From: an uncultured Erysipelotrichaceae bacterium
Lineage (GTDB): Bacteria; Bacillota_I; Bacilli_A; Erysipelotrichales; Erysipelotrichaceae
DNA: 36,051 nucleotides
Direction: 5' to 3'
Assembly: GCA_934725085.1 (NCBI GenBank)
Contig: CAKVAL010000017.1
Location: 1-36,051, forward strand
Shown here piece by piece: positions 1 through 8,121 of the stretch. The position numbers and the translations under genes are program-made. Numbering within the stretch: the first letter of the stretch is position 1; each line of letters starts with the position of its first letter. Below the pieces are notes generated by a model. That model had not been told where the DNA came from. It did not search any database and saw nothing but the letters and a program-made list of their open reading frames with translations.

Positions 1-312
1 ATGGCCAGTCGAGGCGAAATCTACAAGCTAAGCTTTCAAAATAGGGATTTAGGTTGTTTTTATAGTATTCGGTAATGATATATATTGATTTGTCTATTGG
101 GGTGTTGATCATGTTGATGGTCCTTTCTTTTTTAAAAACAAGTTATTTACTGCGTTTGATAAGTTATCTAACTTTAATATAATTTTTAAAATTCTTGTGT
201 GTATTAGAATAAATTTTAAAGGTTAGTAGTAATTTATACAGTTATATTTTACTACACTTTTCTAAGAAATTTATGATAATATAACTATAGAGATATTTAG
301 GGGTAGGGCAAA
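1..312. other. AT-rich stretch without a convincing gene
   Basis: Frame 1 is open from the first base for 24 codons and stops at 73-75. It begins like a MazF/PemK toxin (RGEIY near the N-terminus) but ends at once, so it may be a remnant, the tail of a gene entering from the left, or chance. From 76 on the sequence is very AT-rich. An imperfect inverted repeat lies at 185-220 (arms TTTAAAATTCT and AGAATaaATTTTAAA). A weak TGATAATAT-like -10 element around 274-282 could serve the gene at 313, but I see no good -35 box. No RNA gene is visible. Confidence 0.4.
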
Positions 313-795
313 ATGAGGGAAGAATTATTAGTTAAATTAGATAAGTTACCAGAATCATTAAGGGAAATGAAGAAGCTTTGTGACCATCATAATCCTTATA
401 ATATTGCGACGATGATTATGAGTTCTTTTTGCGTTTATTCTAATAATCCTGATGAGGCTATTAAGATGCTTAAGTATTTATATGGTCCAAGACGTTTAAC
501 TGATGAGGATATTTCTTTTGTTAAGGATCGTTTAAATAAGAGTAGCAAATATACTCCTTTGTCTTATTTCAAGGGTGCTACGCCTGAAAATGAATATCAA
601 GTGGAATTTCCTTGTGAGCTCAATATCTTAGATGATAAGGATGAAGATGATTATTTAACTTTGTTTCTAAAGTCTGGTGGTGCTGATGCGCCTCGTCTTC
701 TTAAGCTTAGGAAGAAGAAGGATGGCACTTGGTGGCTTTGGCAACATTACTTATTAATGGATATTAAGGATCCAATTGTTGATCCTTGGGCATAA
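313..795 (+). CDS. DUF6935-like soluble protein, copy 1
   Basis: This 160-residue protein has no signal peptide or membrane segment and is probably cytoplasmic. Function is unknown. It shares with the gene at 1620 the motifs KMLKYLYGPR, SYFKGATPxN, KSGGADAPR, GTWWLWQHYLL and a C-terminal DPWA. From memory these are hallmarks of the uncharacterised family DUF6935 of gut Firmicutes; I could not check a database. The start follows AGGGG at 299-303 with a 9-nt spacer. The stop codon overlaps a terminator hairpin. Two paralogues interleaved with lipoprotein genes suggest a shared role at the cell envelope, but that is inference only. Confidence 0.75.
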   Translation: MREELLVKLDKLPESLREMKKLCDHHNPYNIATMIMSSFCVYSNNPDEAIKMLKYLYGPRRLTDEDISFVKDRLNKSSKYTPLSYFKGATPENEYQVEFPCELNILDDKDEDDYLTLFLKSGGADAPRLLKLRKKKDGTWWLWQHYLLMDIKDPIVDPWA

Positions 796-820
796 TCACC
801 TTAATTGGTGATTTTTTTAT
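794..820 (+). terminator. intrinsic terminator after the first DUF6935-like gene
   Basis: AATCACC (794-800) pairs perfectly with GGTGATT (807-813) over a six-base loop, followed by a run of T. The hairpin begins inside the stop codon of the preceding gene. It could lower transcription of the lipoprotein gene behind it, making the cassette more than a simple operon. Confidence 0.75.
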
Positions 821-857
821 TGGTCATTATTTCTACAATAAAGACGAGGTAAAACGT

Positions 858-1610
858 ATGAAAAATATAAAGAAAATTTTTGTGGTTTTAATGTCTTTGT
901 TGATGTTGTGTACTATGGTTGCATGTGGTGGCGATAAAAAGCCTAGTGATGATGGTGGTGATAGCAAGCCAAATGTTGTTGATGGAGATAAAGATAAACC
1001 AAGTGTTGATGATACTAAGGCTTTGAAGAAGGAGCCTGATTTAAATAATTTGGTTGATCCTTCTGAGATTGTATGGGGTTATCAAAGTGAAGAAAGTAAT
1101 GATCGCCAATATTGGTATCTTGATGGTGATAAGGCTTCTAAGGATTACATCATGATTGATGATGGTGATTTGTATACGGTTGAAGGTGGAAAATTGATTG
1201 ATGATCCTATTGGTATGGATTATGATGGGATGCATCTAAAGACTCATAGTAAAGAGCGTCCATATTACGATTTGGTATTTACCGATGAGATGAGCTGTTA
1301 CGATCTTACAAATAAAAAGTGGTATTTGCGTTGTGATAAAGAAAAGGCTATAGATTCGTTAGTTAAAGGTCCATTCTATGCGCAAGATAAAGAGGATACA
1401 TATATCGAATTTCATAAGGATGGTACTTATAGGTCTGTATGGGAAGGCGATGTTGAGTATGAGAGTGAGAAATGGTGGTTTGAGGATGCATATACGATAG
1501 TTTGTGATGATCCTGACTATGAATCTGTTATGAATTATACGGTTGTTTATGATGCTGATTCATGGAAGGTTAAGAGTTTAGATGGTGCTCGTGTTTATTT
1601 GCCAAATTAA
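858..1610 (+). CDS. acidic lipoprotein, cassette member 1
   Basis: A 250-residue predicted lipoprotein. The signal peptide has a basic start (MKNIKK), a hydrophobic core and a lipobox ending in TMVAC, with the lipidated Cys at residue 23. A low-complexity Gly/Asp/Lys/Pro linker follows (about 24-55), then an acidic, aromatic-rich domain containing FHKDGTYRSVW and VYDADSW, which reads like beta-strands. I chose ATG 858 because GAGGT at 846-850 lies 7 nt before it and the signal peptide begins there; an in-frame start at 786 would run through the terminator. The product should sit on the outer face of the membrane. Function is unknown. Confidence 0.85.
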   Translation: MKNIKKIFVVLMSLLMLCTMVACGGDKKPSDDGGDSKPNVVDGDKDKPSVDDTKALKKEPDLNNLVDPSEIVWGYQSEESNDRQYWYLDGDKASKDYIMIDDGDLYTVEGGKLIDDPIGMDYDGMHLKTHSKERPYYDLVFTDEMSCYDLTNKKWYLRCDKEKAIDSLVKGPFYAQDKEDTYIEFHKDGTYRSVWEGDVEYESEKWWFEDAYTIVCDDPDYESVMNYTVVYDADSWKVKSLDGARVYLPN

Positions 1611-1619
1611 GGAGGTTTT

Positions 1620-2114
1620 ATGAAAAAGGAACAAATGATTAAGTTTGACAAGTTGCCTGCTACTTTAGATGAGATGAAGAAGATGTGTGATCATTTAGAT
1701 CCATATAATATTTCAGCTATGACAATTTGCGCTATTTGTACGTATACAAGTGATAGTGAAGAGGGCATTAAGATGCTTAATTATTTAAGGGGTCCTCGTC
1801 CTATGAATGGGGTTGAGTTGGCTTTTATTAAGGATCGTTTTAGAGATGATTGTGATTATATTCCTTTCTCTTATTTCAAGGGTGCTACACCTGCTAATAA
1901 CTATAAGCCTGATGTACCTTATGTGTTAGAAATATTAGAGGACCATACTTCTAATTTGGAGAAGGATTATATTAAGTTATATGTTCAATCTGGTGGTGCT
2001 GATTCTCCTCGTCCTATTAAGCTTAAAAAGAAGGGGGATGGTACTTGGTGGCTTTGGGAACAATATCTTTTAACTAAGATTAAAGAGCCCGTTAATAAGG
2101 ACCCTTGGGCATGA
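1620..2114 (+). CDS. DUF6935-like soluble protein, copy 2
   Basis: This 164-residue protein is a clear paralogue of the gene at 313: both have DKLP near the start, LREMKK/LDEMKK, GPRP/GPRR, KDR, SYFKGATP, SGGAD, GTWWLW and the C-terminal DPWA. About half of the residues agree by eye. There is no signal peptide. The start has a canonical AAGGAGG 5-6 nt upstream, and the gene lies 9 nt behind the preceding lipoprotein gene. Its stop codon overlaps the next lipoprotein start as ATGA, so the two are probably translationally coupled. I assign it to DUF6935 from memory; biochemical role unknown. Confidence 0.78.
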   Translation: MKKEQMIKFDKLPATLDEMKKMCDHLDPYNISAMTICAICTYTSDSEEGIKMLNYLRGPRPMNGVELAFIKDRFRDDCDYIPFSYFKGATPANNYKPDVPYVLEILEDHTSNLEKDYIKLYVQSGGADSPRPIKLKKKGDGTWWLWEQYLLTKIKEPVNKDPWA

Positions 2115-2458
2115 GGAAGCTTTTAGCATTACTTTTGATGTTGTGTTTGTTTGGATGTGGGACTGATGGTCCCATTATGGAATTTAGAGATTCCAATAAT
2201 GATAAGCTTGTTGGCTATTGGACAAGCGACGATAGTGATGTTGTCATCGATTGTAGAGAATATGCCGGTATGAAAATAATTGACGGTGAAAAGGTCTTGT
2301 TTGATGGTAGTGTAAGAATTCTTGATGATAATAGAATTGGCTGTTTTAAAGATAGTGTACTTGAACCATTGGATTTGTTTGATGATTTCTATTTAGATGA
2401 TGATGTGCTTGTTGTTTTAAATGGTGGTGATAGATATGAATTTAGAAAGGGGGACTAA
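2111..2458 (+). CDS. small acidic lipoprotein, cassette member 2
   Basis: A 115-residue predicted lipoprotein. MRKLLALLLMLCLFGC is a short signal peptide with lipobox LFGC (Cys16). The mature part is acidic and begins soon after with LVGYWTSDDSD, reminiscent of small lipocalin-like beta domains (a GxW near the N-terminus), though this is only suggestive. I use ATG 2111, which overlaps the stop of the upstream gene as ATGA; an in-frame TTG lies six bases earlier. No strong Shine-Dalgarno is visible, consistent with coupled translation. Function unknown. Confidence 0.8.
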   Translation: MRKLLALLLMLCLFGCGTDGPIMEFRDSNNDKLVGYWTSDDSDVVIDCREYAGMKIIDGEKVLFDGSVRILDDNRIGCFKDSVLEPLDLFDDFYLDDDVLVVLNGGDRYEFRKGD

Positions 2459-3574
2459 ATGAAAAAGATACTACTTTGTTTACTTTTACTTTTAAGTTTA
2501 AGTGCTTGTAACAAGGAAAAAGATAAAAATGGTGGGACTGTTGTTACACCTCCTAAGAAGAATAATGGCAGTGATGTAGTTGAGCCAGCTAAGGGTTATG
2601 TTGACTATCAAAAGATATATGAGGATACAGTGCTTAAGGATATGTATAATTTCATGGTTAATGATGGTGATGAAGAAGAGTTTCAACCTCTAGCATGGTT
2701 CTATGAGAATTATTTCAATCCAGATACTGGTGAGGAATATTATTATCCAGATATTTATTCTTTCGCTTATGCGATTGTTGATTTAAGTGGGGATGAGATA
2801 CCTGAGCTGGTGGTGGAACATTTAGGACATTATGATGATGGAAGTGTAACTGAATTTCCTATATTCTTATATACAATCGTAGATGATAAGCCTAAAAAGG
2901 TCATCGTTTCTTATGGTACTGATTACTTTGATTTTTTAAATGATGGAACTATTTACTATACTAGTCGTCCTGCAACTATGCTGACTCAGGGTTTGGCTAG
3001 ATTGTCTAAGGATGGTACTAGTTTAGAGTGGATTAATTTCTATTATGCAGAAGATTCAATCGATGGTCCAATGGATATAAGAGAAAATAAGACTGGTGTG
3101 GTAAAGGATGATGATAAGGTTGCTGATATAAGTGAAGAGGAATTCTATAATTTCTATGATGAATATGTTCAAGGTAATGAAAAGAGCTTTATAGGGCAAA
3201 CAAGAACTTTTGCGGATTATGAAGTGTTTATGAAGCCTGTTTATGCTTATTTTGCGGATGATGAACTTGTGAATACCATGAAGGATTATACTTTGTATGG
3301 TAATGATAATTTAACTTATAAGTTTGTAGTTGTTCCAAATGGAAAACTTCGTGATGTAAAGTTGCTTAGTTTAAATTATACTGATGGTGATTTTGAAACA
3401 GAAGTGATTAAAGAGATTGAGTTAACTGATGATAAGCCATTGGTGATTGATGCTTATTTGAGTGAGGGAGCACCTAACTTGGGCATTTCTTTTGTGGGTG
3501 AAGATTTCTTAGAATATCGTTATTATTTTGCGATAAGTGGCTATGATGGAAGTGCACAGCTTGTAGCGTTTTAA
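2459..3574 (+). CDS. large acidic lipoprotein, cassette member 3
   Basis: A 371-residue predicted lipoprotein with signal peptide MKKILLCLLLLLSLSAC (lipobox LSAC, Cys17), then a Lys/Asn/Gly linker to about residue 44. Residues 108-117 read DLSGDEIPEL, the calcium-loop-like motif seen at the start of many secreted repeat proteins of gut Firmicutes. The C-terminal part (about 270-371) looks like a second beta-rich domain. AAAGGGGG lies 5 nt before the ATG, and the start follows the previous stop directly, so it is co-transcribed with the small lipoprotein. Binding of a ligand or metal at the surface is possible but unproven. Confidence 0.82.
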   Translation: MKKILLCLLLLLSLSACNKEKDKNGGTVVTPPKKNNGSDVVEPAKGYVDYQKIYEDTVLKDMYNFMVNDGDEEEFQPLAWFYENYFNPDTGEEYYYPDIYSFAYAIVDLSGDEIPELVVEHLGHYDDGSVTEFPIFLYTIVDDKPKKVIVSYGTDYFDFLNDGTIYYTSRPATMLTQGLARLSKDGTSLEWINFYYAEDSIDGPMDIRENKTGVVKDDDKVADISEEEFYNFYDEYVQGNEKSFIGQTRTFADYEVFMKPVYAYFADDELVNTMKDYTLYGNDNLTYKFVVVPNGKLRDVKLLSLNYTDGDFETEVIKEIELTDDKPLVIDAYLSEGAPNLGISFVGEDFLEYRYYFAISGYDGSAQLVAF

Positions 3575-3590
3575 AAGTTAAAAAACCATA

Positions 3591-3631
3591 TTGACAAGAC
3601 GCTTTTCAATTGTATAATGGAAGCGTATACA
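3591..3631 (+). promoter_or_regulatory. sigma-A promoter with overlapping cre site
   Basis: TTGACA (3591-3596) and TATAAT (3613-3618) are both perfect consensus boxes, 16 nt apart. The bases 3617-3631 (ATGGAAGCGTATACA) match the CcpA catabolite response element WTGNAANCGNWNNCA at every defined position and overlap the -10 box and start point. This predicts repression by CcpA-HPr(Ser-P) when preferred sugars are present, on top of antitermination. Confidence 0.85.
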
Positions 3632-3632
3632 T

Positions 3633-3663
3633 GGACAGTTACTCTCTTGAGGCTTAACCTAAA
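3633..3663 (+). promoter_or_regulatory. ribonucleic antiterminator (RAT), LicT/SacY type
   Basis: The leader contains GGACAGTTACT, a variable stretch, then AGGCTTAACCTAAA, matching the two halves of RAT elements bound by BglG/LicT/SacY proteins. Its 3' part overlaps the left arm of the terminator at 3641, so RAT and terminator folds exclude each other. The likely ligand is the LicT-type protein encoded immediately downstream. Confidence 0.85.
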
Positions 3664-3703
3664 TACAAGTGTGTTTTGGATATACAACAAGAGAGTTTTT
3701 TAT
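3641..3703 (+). terminator. conditional leader terminator of the beta-glucoside operon
   Basis: ACTCTCTTG (3641-3649) pairs perfectly with CAAGAGAGT (3688-3696), followed by T6. The left arm lies inside the RAT element, the classic antitermination layout: bound LicT stabilises RAT and lets polymerase through, otherwise transcription stops here. Confidence 0.88.
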
Positions 3704-3724
3704 TGGATATGAAGGGGAATTAAA

Positions 3725-4543
3725 GTGAAAGCGATCAAGAAAATAAACAATAACGTAGCTTATTGTGTAGATGGAAATGGAAGGGAACTTATCGCGCTTG
3801 GCAAGGGTATTGGCTTTGGAAGTTTTCCAAGAGACTTATCTTTAACCGAGATTGAAAGAACCTTCTATAACATTGATTCAAGAGTATCTAGTGCAATTGC
3901 TGATATTGATGAAGAAATTATTAGGGCTTCAGTAGATATTATTGACTATGCGAACTCTTTGATTAGTGAACCTTTATCTCCTGCGATCGTATTCACAATG
4001 GCTGATCATATTAACTTTACAATCCAAAGATATAAGGAAGGTAATAAGGTTAAATTACCGATTGTCTATGATATTCAGTATCTATTTGAAAATGAATATA
4101 AGGTTGGATTGTATGCAGTTAAACTAATTGGTCAAAGACTAAAGATTTTCTTGCCTAAGGAAGAAGCTAGTTATATAGCTTTACATATTGTTAATTCTAA
4201 GACACAAAGTTTTGATGAACATGATGATGAAACTATTATTGAGAAGATAAGCGAAATAATTGAAACACATTTTGCGATGACTATCGATAAGAATGATTTC
4301 AGTTATTCTAGGTTTGTATCACATATGCATTATTTATTAAAGCGTATTCGCGAATCTGATCAAATGGAGGATAAGAATAGTGAGATGTATATTTCATTAT
4401 CTAAACAATATCCTGAAATGAATAATTGTGTAGAGGATATCGCGTCTTATGTTAATCAAAAATTAAATGTGGCTTTATCAAGCGAGGAGAAGATGTATAT
4501 CTTATTACATGTTAATCGCTTATATGATAGAGAGAAAAATTAG
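3725..4543 (+). CDS. licT: BglG/LicT-family transcription antiterminator
   Basis: A 272-residue RNA-binding antiterminator. Residues 1-57 form the CAT RNA-binding domain (MKAIKKINNNVAYCVD, ALGKGIGFG). Two PTS regulation domains follow, PRD1 at about 65-170 and PRD2 at about 172-272. The phosphorylatable histidines are present: H95 (MADHIN) and H154 (ALHIVN) in PRD1, H200/H202 (SHMHYLL) and H262 (LLHVNR) in PRD2. The start is GTG with AAGGGG 7 nt upstream. It follows its own RAT-terminator leader, so it is autoregulated, and it precedes the PTS permease and hydrolase it should control. Length and layout are typical of LicT. Confidence 0.93.
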   Translation: MKAIKKINNNVAYCVDGNGRELIALGKGIGFGSFPRDLSLTEIERTFYNIDSRVSSAIADIDEEIIRASVDIIDYANSLISEPLSPAIVFTMADHINFTIQRYKEGNKVKLPIVYDIQYLFENEYKVGLYAVKLIGQRLKIFLPKEEASYIALHIVNSKTQSFDEHDDETIIEKISEIIETHFAMTIDKNDFSYSRFVSHMHYLLKRIRESDQMEDKNSEMYISLSKQYPEMNNCVEDIASYVNQKLNVALSSEEKMYILLHVNRLYDREKN

Positions 4544-4550
4544 TTCATAA

Positions 4551-4577
4551 CATTTCTTATTCGGCCGGTAAGAAGTG
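4551..4577 (+). other. intercistronic hairpin between licT and the permease gene
   Basis: CATTTCTTA (4551-4559) pairs with TAAGAAGTG (4569-4577), nine pairs including one G-U, with a GC-rich loop. No T-run follows, so it is unlikely to be a terminator. It may be a processing or stability element that sets the ratio of regulator to permease mRNA. Confidence 0.5.
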
Positions 4578-4606
4578 GATAGGAAAAATTAGAGGAGAAA
4601 AAATTT

Positions 4607-5992
4607 ATGAAAAACAGTTTTGATGCTTTAGCGTCAACATTAGTTGAACTTGTTGGTGGTAAAGATAATATTAGTTTCGCTACTCATTGTGCTACTAGAT
4701 TACGTTTAAATTTAAAAGATGCTTCATTGATTAAAGAAGAAGAAATCAAGAAGACTAAGGGCGTATTAGGTGTTGCCAATTCAAATGGTCAATATCAAAT
4801 TATCATTGGACCAGATGTTGTTGAATTGTATCAAGCAGTATCAAACATCGTTGGTGATGTTGCTGCTAATAGTGGTGCTGATGAAAAGAAGGATGAAAAG
4901 AAGGGCGTTAATAAGTTCATTGATACTTTAACAGGTATCTTTACACCTACTTTACCTGCATTAACTGCTTCTGGTATGTTGAAGGCTGTTCTTGCGGTTT
5001 TGGTTGCCTTTAAGTTAGTTGATAAGGCAGATATGACTTATCAAGTACTAAACTTTATGGGTGATGCTACTTTCTATTTCCTACCTATTTTATTGGCAGA
5101 TTCTGCTGCTTCTAAATTAAAGTGTAATCGTTTCCTTGCAATGATGCTTGCAGGTATGTTGTTACATCCTAACTTTGTGACTTTAGTTGGTGCTGCTAAG
5201 GCTGATCCAACTCAAGCTATAAGCATTTTTGGACTTCCAATTTATAATGCTTCATATTCTGCAACTGTAGTACCTATCTTATTGGGTGTTTGGTTGATGT
5301 CTTATGTTGAACCTCTTGCGAACAAGTATTCACCTAAGGCAATCAAGTTCTTCACTGCTCCATTAATCACAATGTTTGTGGTTGGTGTTGCTACTTTATG
5401 TGTATTAGGTCCTATTGGATATGTTGTTGGTAATTTCTTGGGTTCTATAATTAATACATTAAGTACAGTTGCTCCATGGCTTGTTCCAACACTATTAGGT
5501 GCTTTCCTACCATTCCTTGTTATGACTGGTACTCACCATGCGATTACTCCTATCGGTATCAATAACCGTATGACTATTGGTTTTGACCAACCAATCTATC
5601 CTGGTCAACTTGCAAGTAACGTGGCTCAAGGTGCTGCTGCTTTAGGTGCTTCTGTTAAGTCTAAGAATGCTGATTTCAAGCAACTTGCTTCAGCAACAGG
5701 TATCACAGCAGTTTGTGGTATTACGGAACCAGTATTGTTTGGTGTAACTATGAATACAAAGACAAATATGATTGCTTCTATGATTGGTGGTGGTCTTGGT
5801 GGTTTCTTCATGGGTTGCTTCAGTGTTAAGAACTATTCAGGTGGTGCTCCAGGTTTATTAACTCTACCTTCATATATTGGTTTAGATGCTCCTATGTCAA
5901 ACTTCTATTTAGCTTGTGTTGGTGCTGCAATTGCCTTTGTGGTTGCCTTTGTAGTAAGTTATATCCTTTATAAGGATCCTGTGGAGAAATAG
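4607..5992 (+). CDS. bglP: PTS beta-glucoside transporter, EIIBC
   Basis: A 461-residue membrane permease of the glucose/beta-glucoside PTS superfamily, importing and phosphorylating a beta-glucoside. Residues 1-85 are the EIIB domain with the phosphorylated Cys28 in FATHCATRLR. An Asp/Lys-rich linker (about 87-103) leads to the multi-spanning EIIC domain, with the sugar-site motifs THHAITPIGINN and GITEP (371-375). The protein ends right after EIIC; BglP/BglF proteins of about 610-630 residues carry a C-terminal EIIA, so phosphate must come from a separate IIA. AGAGGAGA precedes the start. It lies between LicT and the phospho-glycosidase, as expected. Confidence 0.9.
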   Translation: MKNSFDALASTLVELVGGKDNISFATHCATRLRLNLKDASLIKEEEIKKTKGVLGVANSNGQYQIIIGPDVVELYQAVSNIVGDVAANSGADEKKDEKKGVNKFIDTLTGIFTPTLPALTASGMLKAVLAVLVAFKLVDKADMTYQVLNFMGDATFYFLPILLADSAASKLKCNRFLAMMLAGMLLHPNFVTLVGAAKADPTQAISIFGLPIYNASYSATVVPILLGVWLMSYVEPLANKYSPKAIKFFTAPLITMFVVGVATLCVLGPIGYVVGNFLGSIINTLSTVAPWLVPTLLGAFLPFLVMTGTHHAITPIGINNRMTIGFDQPIYPGQLASNVAQGAAALGASVKSKNADFKQLASATGITAVCGITEPVLFGVTMNTKTNMIASMIGGGLGGFFMGCFSVKNYSGGAPGLLTLPSYIGLDAPMSNFYLACVGAAIAFVVAFVVSYILYKDPVEK

Positions 5993-5994
5993 TT

Positions 5995-7401
5995 ATGGCT
6001 TTTCCTGATAATTTCTTATGGGGTGGTGCTACTGCCGCTAATCAATGTGAAGGTGCTTATGACGAAGATGGTAAGGGATTATCAATTCAGGATGTTTTGC
6101 CAAAGGGTTTTGGAAAAAGGACTGAAGTACCAACAAGTGATAATTTAAAACTTAGGGGTATCGATCATTATCATCGTTATAAAGAAGATATTAAATTGTT
6201 TGCGGAAATGGGATTTAAGGTCTATCGTTTCTCTATTGCCTGGTCTAGAATTTATCCTACAGGTGAGGAAGAAGTGCCTAATGAAAAGGGTTTAGAGTTC
6301 TATGATCATGTGGTTGATGAATGTTTAAAATATGGTATTGAACCATTAGTGACTATTTCTCATTATGAAACACCTCTTGCGTTGGCTGAAAAGTATAATG
6401 GTTGGGCAAGTAGGAAGTTAATAGATTTATATCTTAAGTATTGTAATACTTTGTTTAATCATTTTAAGGGAAGGGTTCATTATTGGATTACTTTCAACGA
6501 GATAAACGCAATACTAAGACAACCGTTTGTGGCTGGTGCTATTAATACTCCTAAGGAAGAATTGACTAATCAAGATTTATATGAGGCTATGCATCATGAA
6601 TTGGTTGCTAGCGCTAGGGCAACAAAGTTAGCTCATGAAATTGATCCTGATAATAAGGTTGGTTGCATGGTTGTAGGTATTACTGTTTATCCATTAACAC
6701 CAAATCCTGACGATATCTTAAAGGTAATGGACTTAGATAATGATTTATATTTCTTCTTGGATGTTCATTGTAGAGGTGCTTATCCATATTATGCTAAGAG
6801 AAGATTTGAGAAACTTGGTGTTAATTTAAATGTTACTAAGGAAGATGAAGAGGCTTTGAAGAATACTGTTGATTTTATTTCTTTCAGTTATTATTCAAGT
6901 AATTGTGCATGTTGTGATCCTAGTCTTGGTGAACCATGTCGTAGTAATATGACACCAGAGCTTCGTAAAAATCCTTATTCTAAAGTGTCTGAATGGGGTT
7001 GGCAGATTGATCCTAAGGGTCTTAGATATACTTTGAATCGTTTCTATGCTCGTTATCAATTGCCTTTGTTTGTAGCTGAAAATGGCTTGGGTGCAAGGGA
7101 TACTTTGGTTGATGATGGAAATGGTAGCTTAACGGTTATTGATGATTATCGTATTGAATATACAAGAGAACATATCAAACAAATGGAAGAAGCGATTAAG
7201 GATGGTGTTGATGTCTTTGGTTATACTTCTTGGGGTTGTATTGATTTGATTTCATGTTCAACTGCTGAAATTGATAAGCGTTATGGCATGATTTATGTTG
7301 ATTTAAATAGTGATGGAACAGGCACTATGAATCGATATAAGAAGAAGAGCTTTGATTGGTATAAACAAGTAATAAGTTCTAATGGTGAGAAGCTAGATTA
7401 A
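5995..7401 (+). CDS. bglA: GH1 6-phospho-beta-glucosidase
   Basis: A 468-residue cytoplasmic glycoside hydrolase family 1 enzyme that cleaves the phosphorylated beta-glucoside delivered by the PTS into glucose 6-phosphate and an aglycone or glucose. FLWGGATAANQCEGAY opens the barrel. The acid/base is E169 in TFNEIN and the nucleophile E362 in AENGLG. The phosphate-binding signature is seen as S422, K428 and Y430 in STAEIDKRYG, which separates phospho-enzymes from plain beta-glucosidases. The gene starts 2 nt after the permease stop, with GGAG in the permease end as ribosome binding site. Length is normal for the family. The exact aglycone cannot be told. Confidence 0.93.
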   Translation: MAFPDNFLWGGATAANQCEGAYDEDGKGLSIQDVLPKGFGKRTEVPTSDNLKLRGIDHYHRYKEDIKLFAEMGFKVYRFSIAWSRIYPTGEEEVPNEKGLEFYDHVVDECLKYGIEPLVTISHYETPLALAEKYNGWASRKLIDLYLKYCNTLFNHFKGRVHYWITFNEINAILRQPFVAGAINTPKEELTNQDLYEAMHHELVASARATKLAHEIDPDNKVGCMVVGITVYPLTPNPDDILKVMDLDNDLYFFLDVHCRGAYPYYAKRRFEKLGVNLNVTKEDEEALKNTVDFISFSYYSSNCACCDPSLGEPCRSNMTPELRKNPYSKVSEWGWQIDPKGLRYTLNRFYARYQLPLFVAENGLGARDTLVDDGNGSLTVIDDYRIEYTREHIKQMEEAIKDGVDVFGYTSWGCIDLISCSTAEIDKRYGMIYVDLNSDGTGTMNRYKKKSFDWYKQVISSNGEKLD

Positions 7402-7431
7402 TTTGTCTAGTAATTAACATTTGTTTAGATT

Positions 7432-7472
7432 AAAATGGTGAACGGGTTATTCCTTAGTAGCCATTTTTGTTT
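7432..7472 (+). terminator. probable terminator after the beta-glucoside operon
   Basis: AAAATGG (7432-7438) pairs with CCATTTTT (7461-7468) around a long, only partly paired loop, ending in a T-rich run. The stem is weak and part read-through into the next gene is likely. Confidence 0.5.
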
Positions 7473-7488
7473 AATGGAAGGGCGTATG

Positions 7489-8121
7489 ATGAAGAAGATA
7501 ACGATCAAGAGTTTGATTATATATTTAAGTGGTTTGGTTATTTTGTGTGTTGGTACAGTATTGAATACTAAGACCAATTTGGGTGTTGCGGCGATAAGTG
7601 GTGTTTCTTATGTTTTGTCAAAGACTACAAGTTTAACGCTAGGTACAGCAACATTTCTAATCTATTGTATATTTATCGTTATGCAGTGGCTTATAAATAA
7701 GAAAGTCGATTTACTGACAGTATTGCAGCTACCAGTATCTTTGTTGTTTGGTAGATTGACTGATTTTGTGAATACTAGGGTCTTAGTATTTGAGGCTAAT
7801 AACTTGGTTAGTGGTCTTATTATGTTGGCTTTTGCGATCGTATTATCAGCACTAGGAGTGACTTTGATGGTTTCCCAAAATTTAGTACCAAATGCACCTG
7901 ATGGTGCCGTACAAGCTATAGCTAATAAGTTAGGATGGACTTTTGGTAAGGCTAAGGTGGTCTTTGATTTAGCTTGCATTAGTGTTTCTGTTGTTATTGC
8001 CTTGGTGATGTCTGGTCATATAATTGGAATAGGTGTCGGAAGCTTGTTGTCGATGTTACTTATTGGTAATTGTTGTAATGTGTTTAAGAAAGTTTTGGGT
8101 AAAGAATTGGCCTTGGTTTAG
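7489..8121 (+). CDS. YczE/YitT-like integral membrane protein
   Basis: A 210-residue membrane protein with about five hydrophobic segments. TKTNLGVAAISG near the N-terminus, LPVSLLFGRLTDF in the middle and VPNAPDGAVQAIA are motifs I associate with the YczE/YyaS/YitT group (now DUF6198); the role of that family is not firmly known. ATG 7489 is chosen because GGAAGGG at 7476-7482 lies 6 nt upstream; ATG 7486 is also possible, and an upstream in-frame start at 7435 would lie in the terminator. It follows the sugar operon but need not be related to it. Confidence 0.82.
   Translation: MKKITIKSLIIYLSGLVILCVGTVLNTKTNLGVAAISGVSYVLSKTTSLTLGTATFLIYCIFIVMQWLINKKVDLLTVLQLPVSLLFGRLTDFVNTRVLVFEANNLVSGLIMLAFAIVLSALGVTLMVSQNLVPNAPDGAVQAIANKLGWTFGKAKVVFDLACISVSVVIALVMSGHIIGIGVGSLLSMLLIGNCCNVFKKVLGKELALV

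Noticed and set aside
7662..7979. Reverse-strand frame opposite the YczE-like gene
   Set aside because: The forward frame has clear membrane segments and family motifs; the reverse frame has none and no ribosome binding site.
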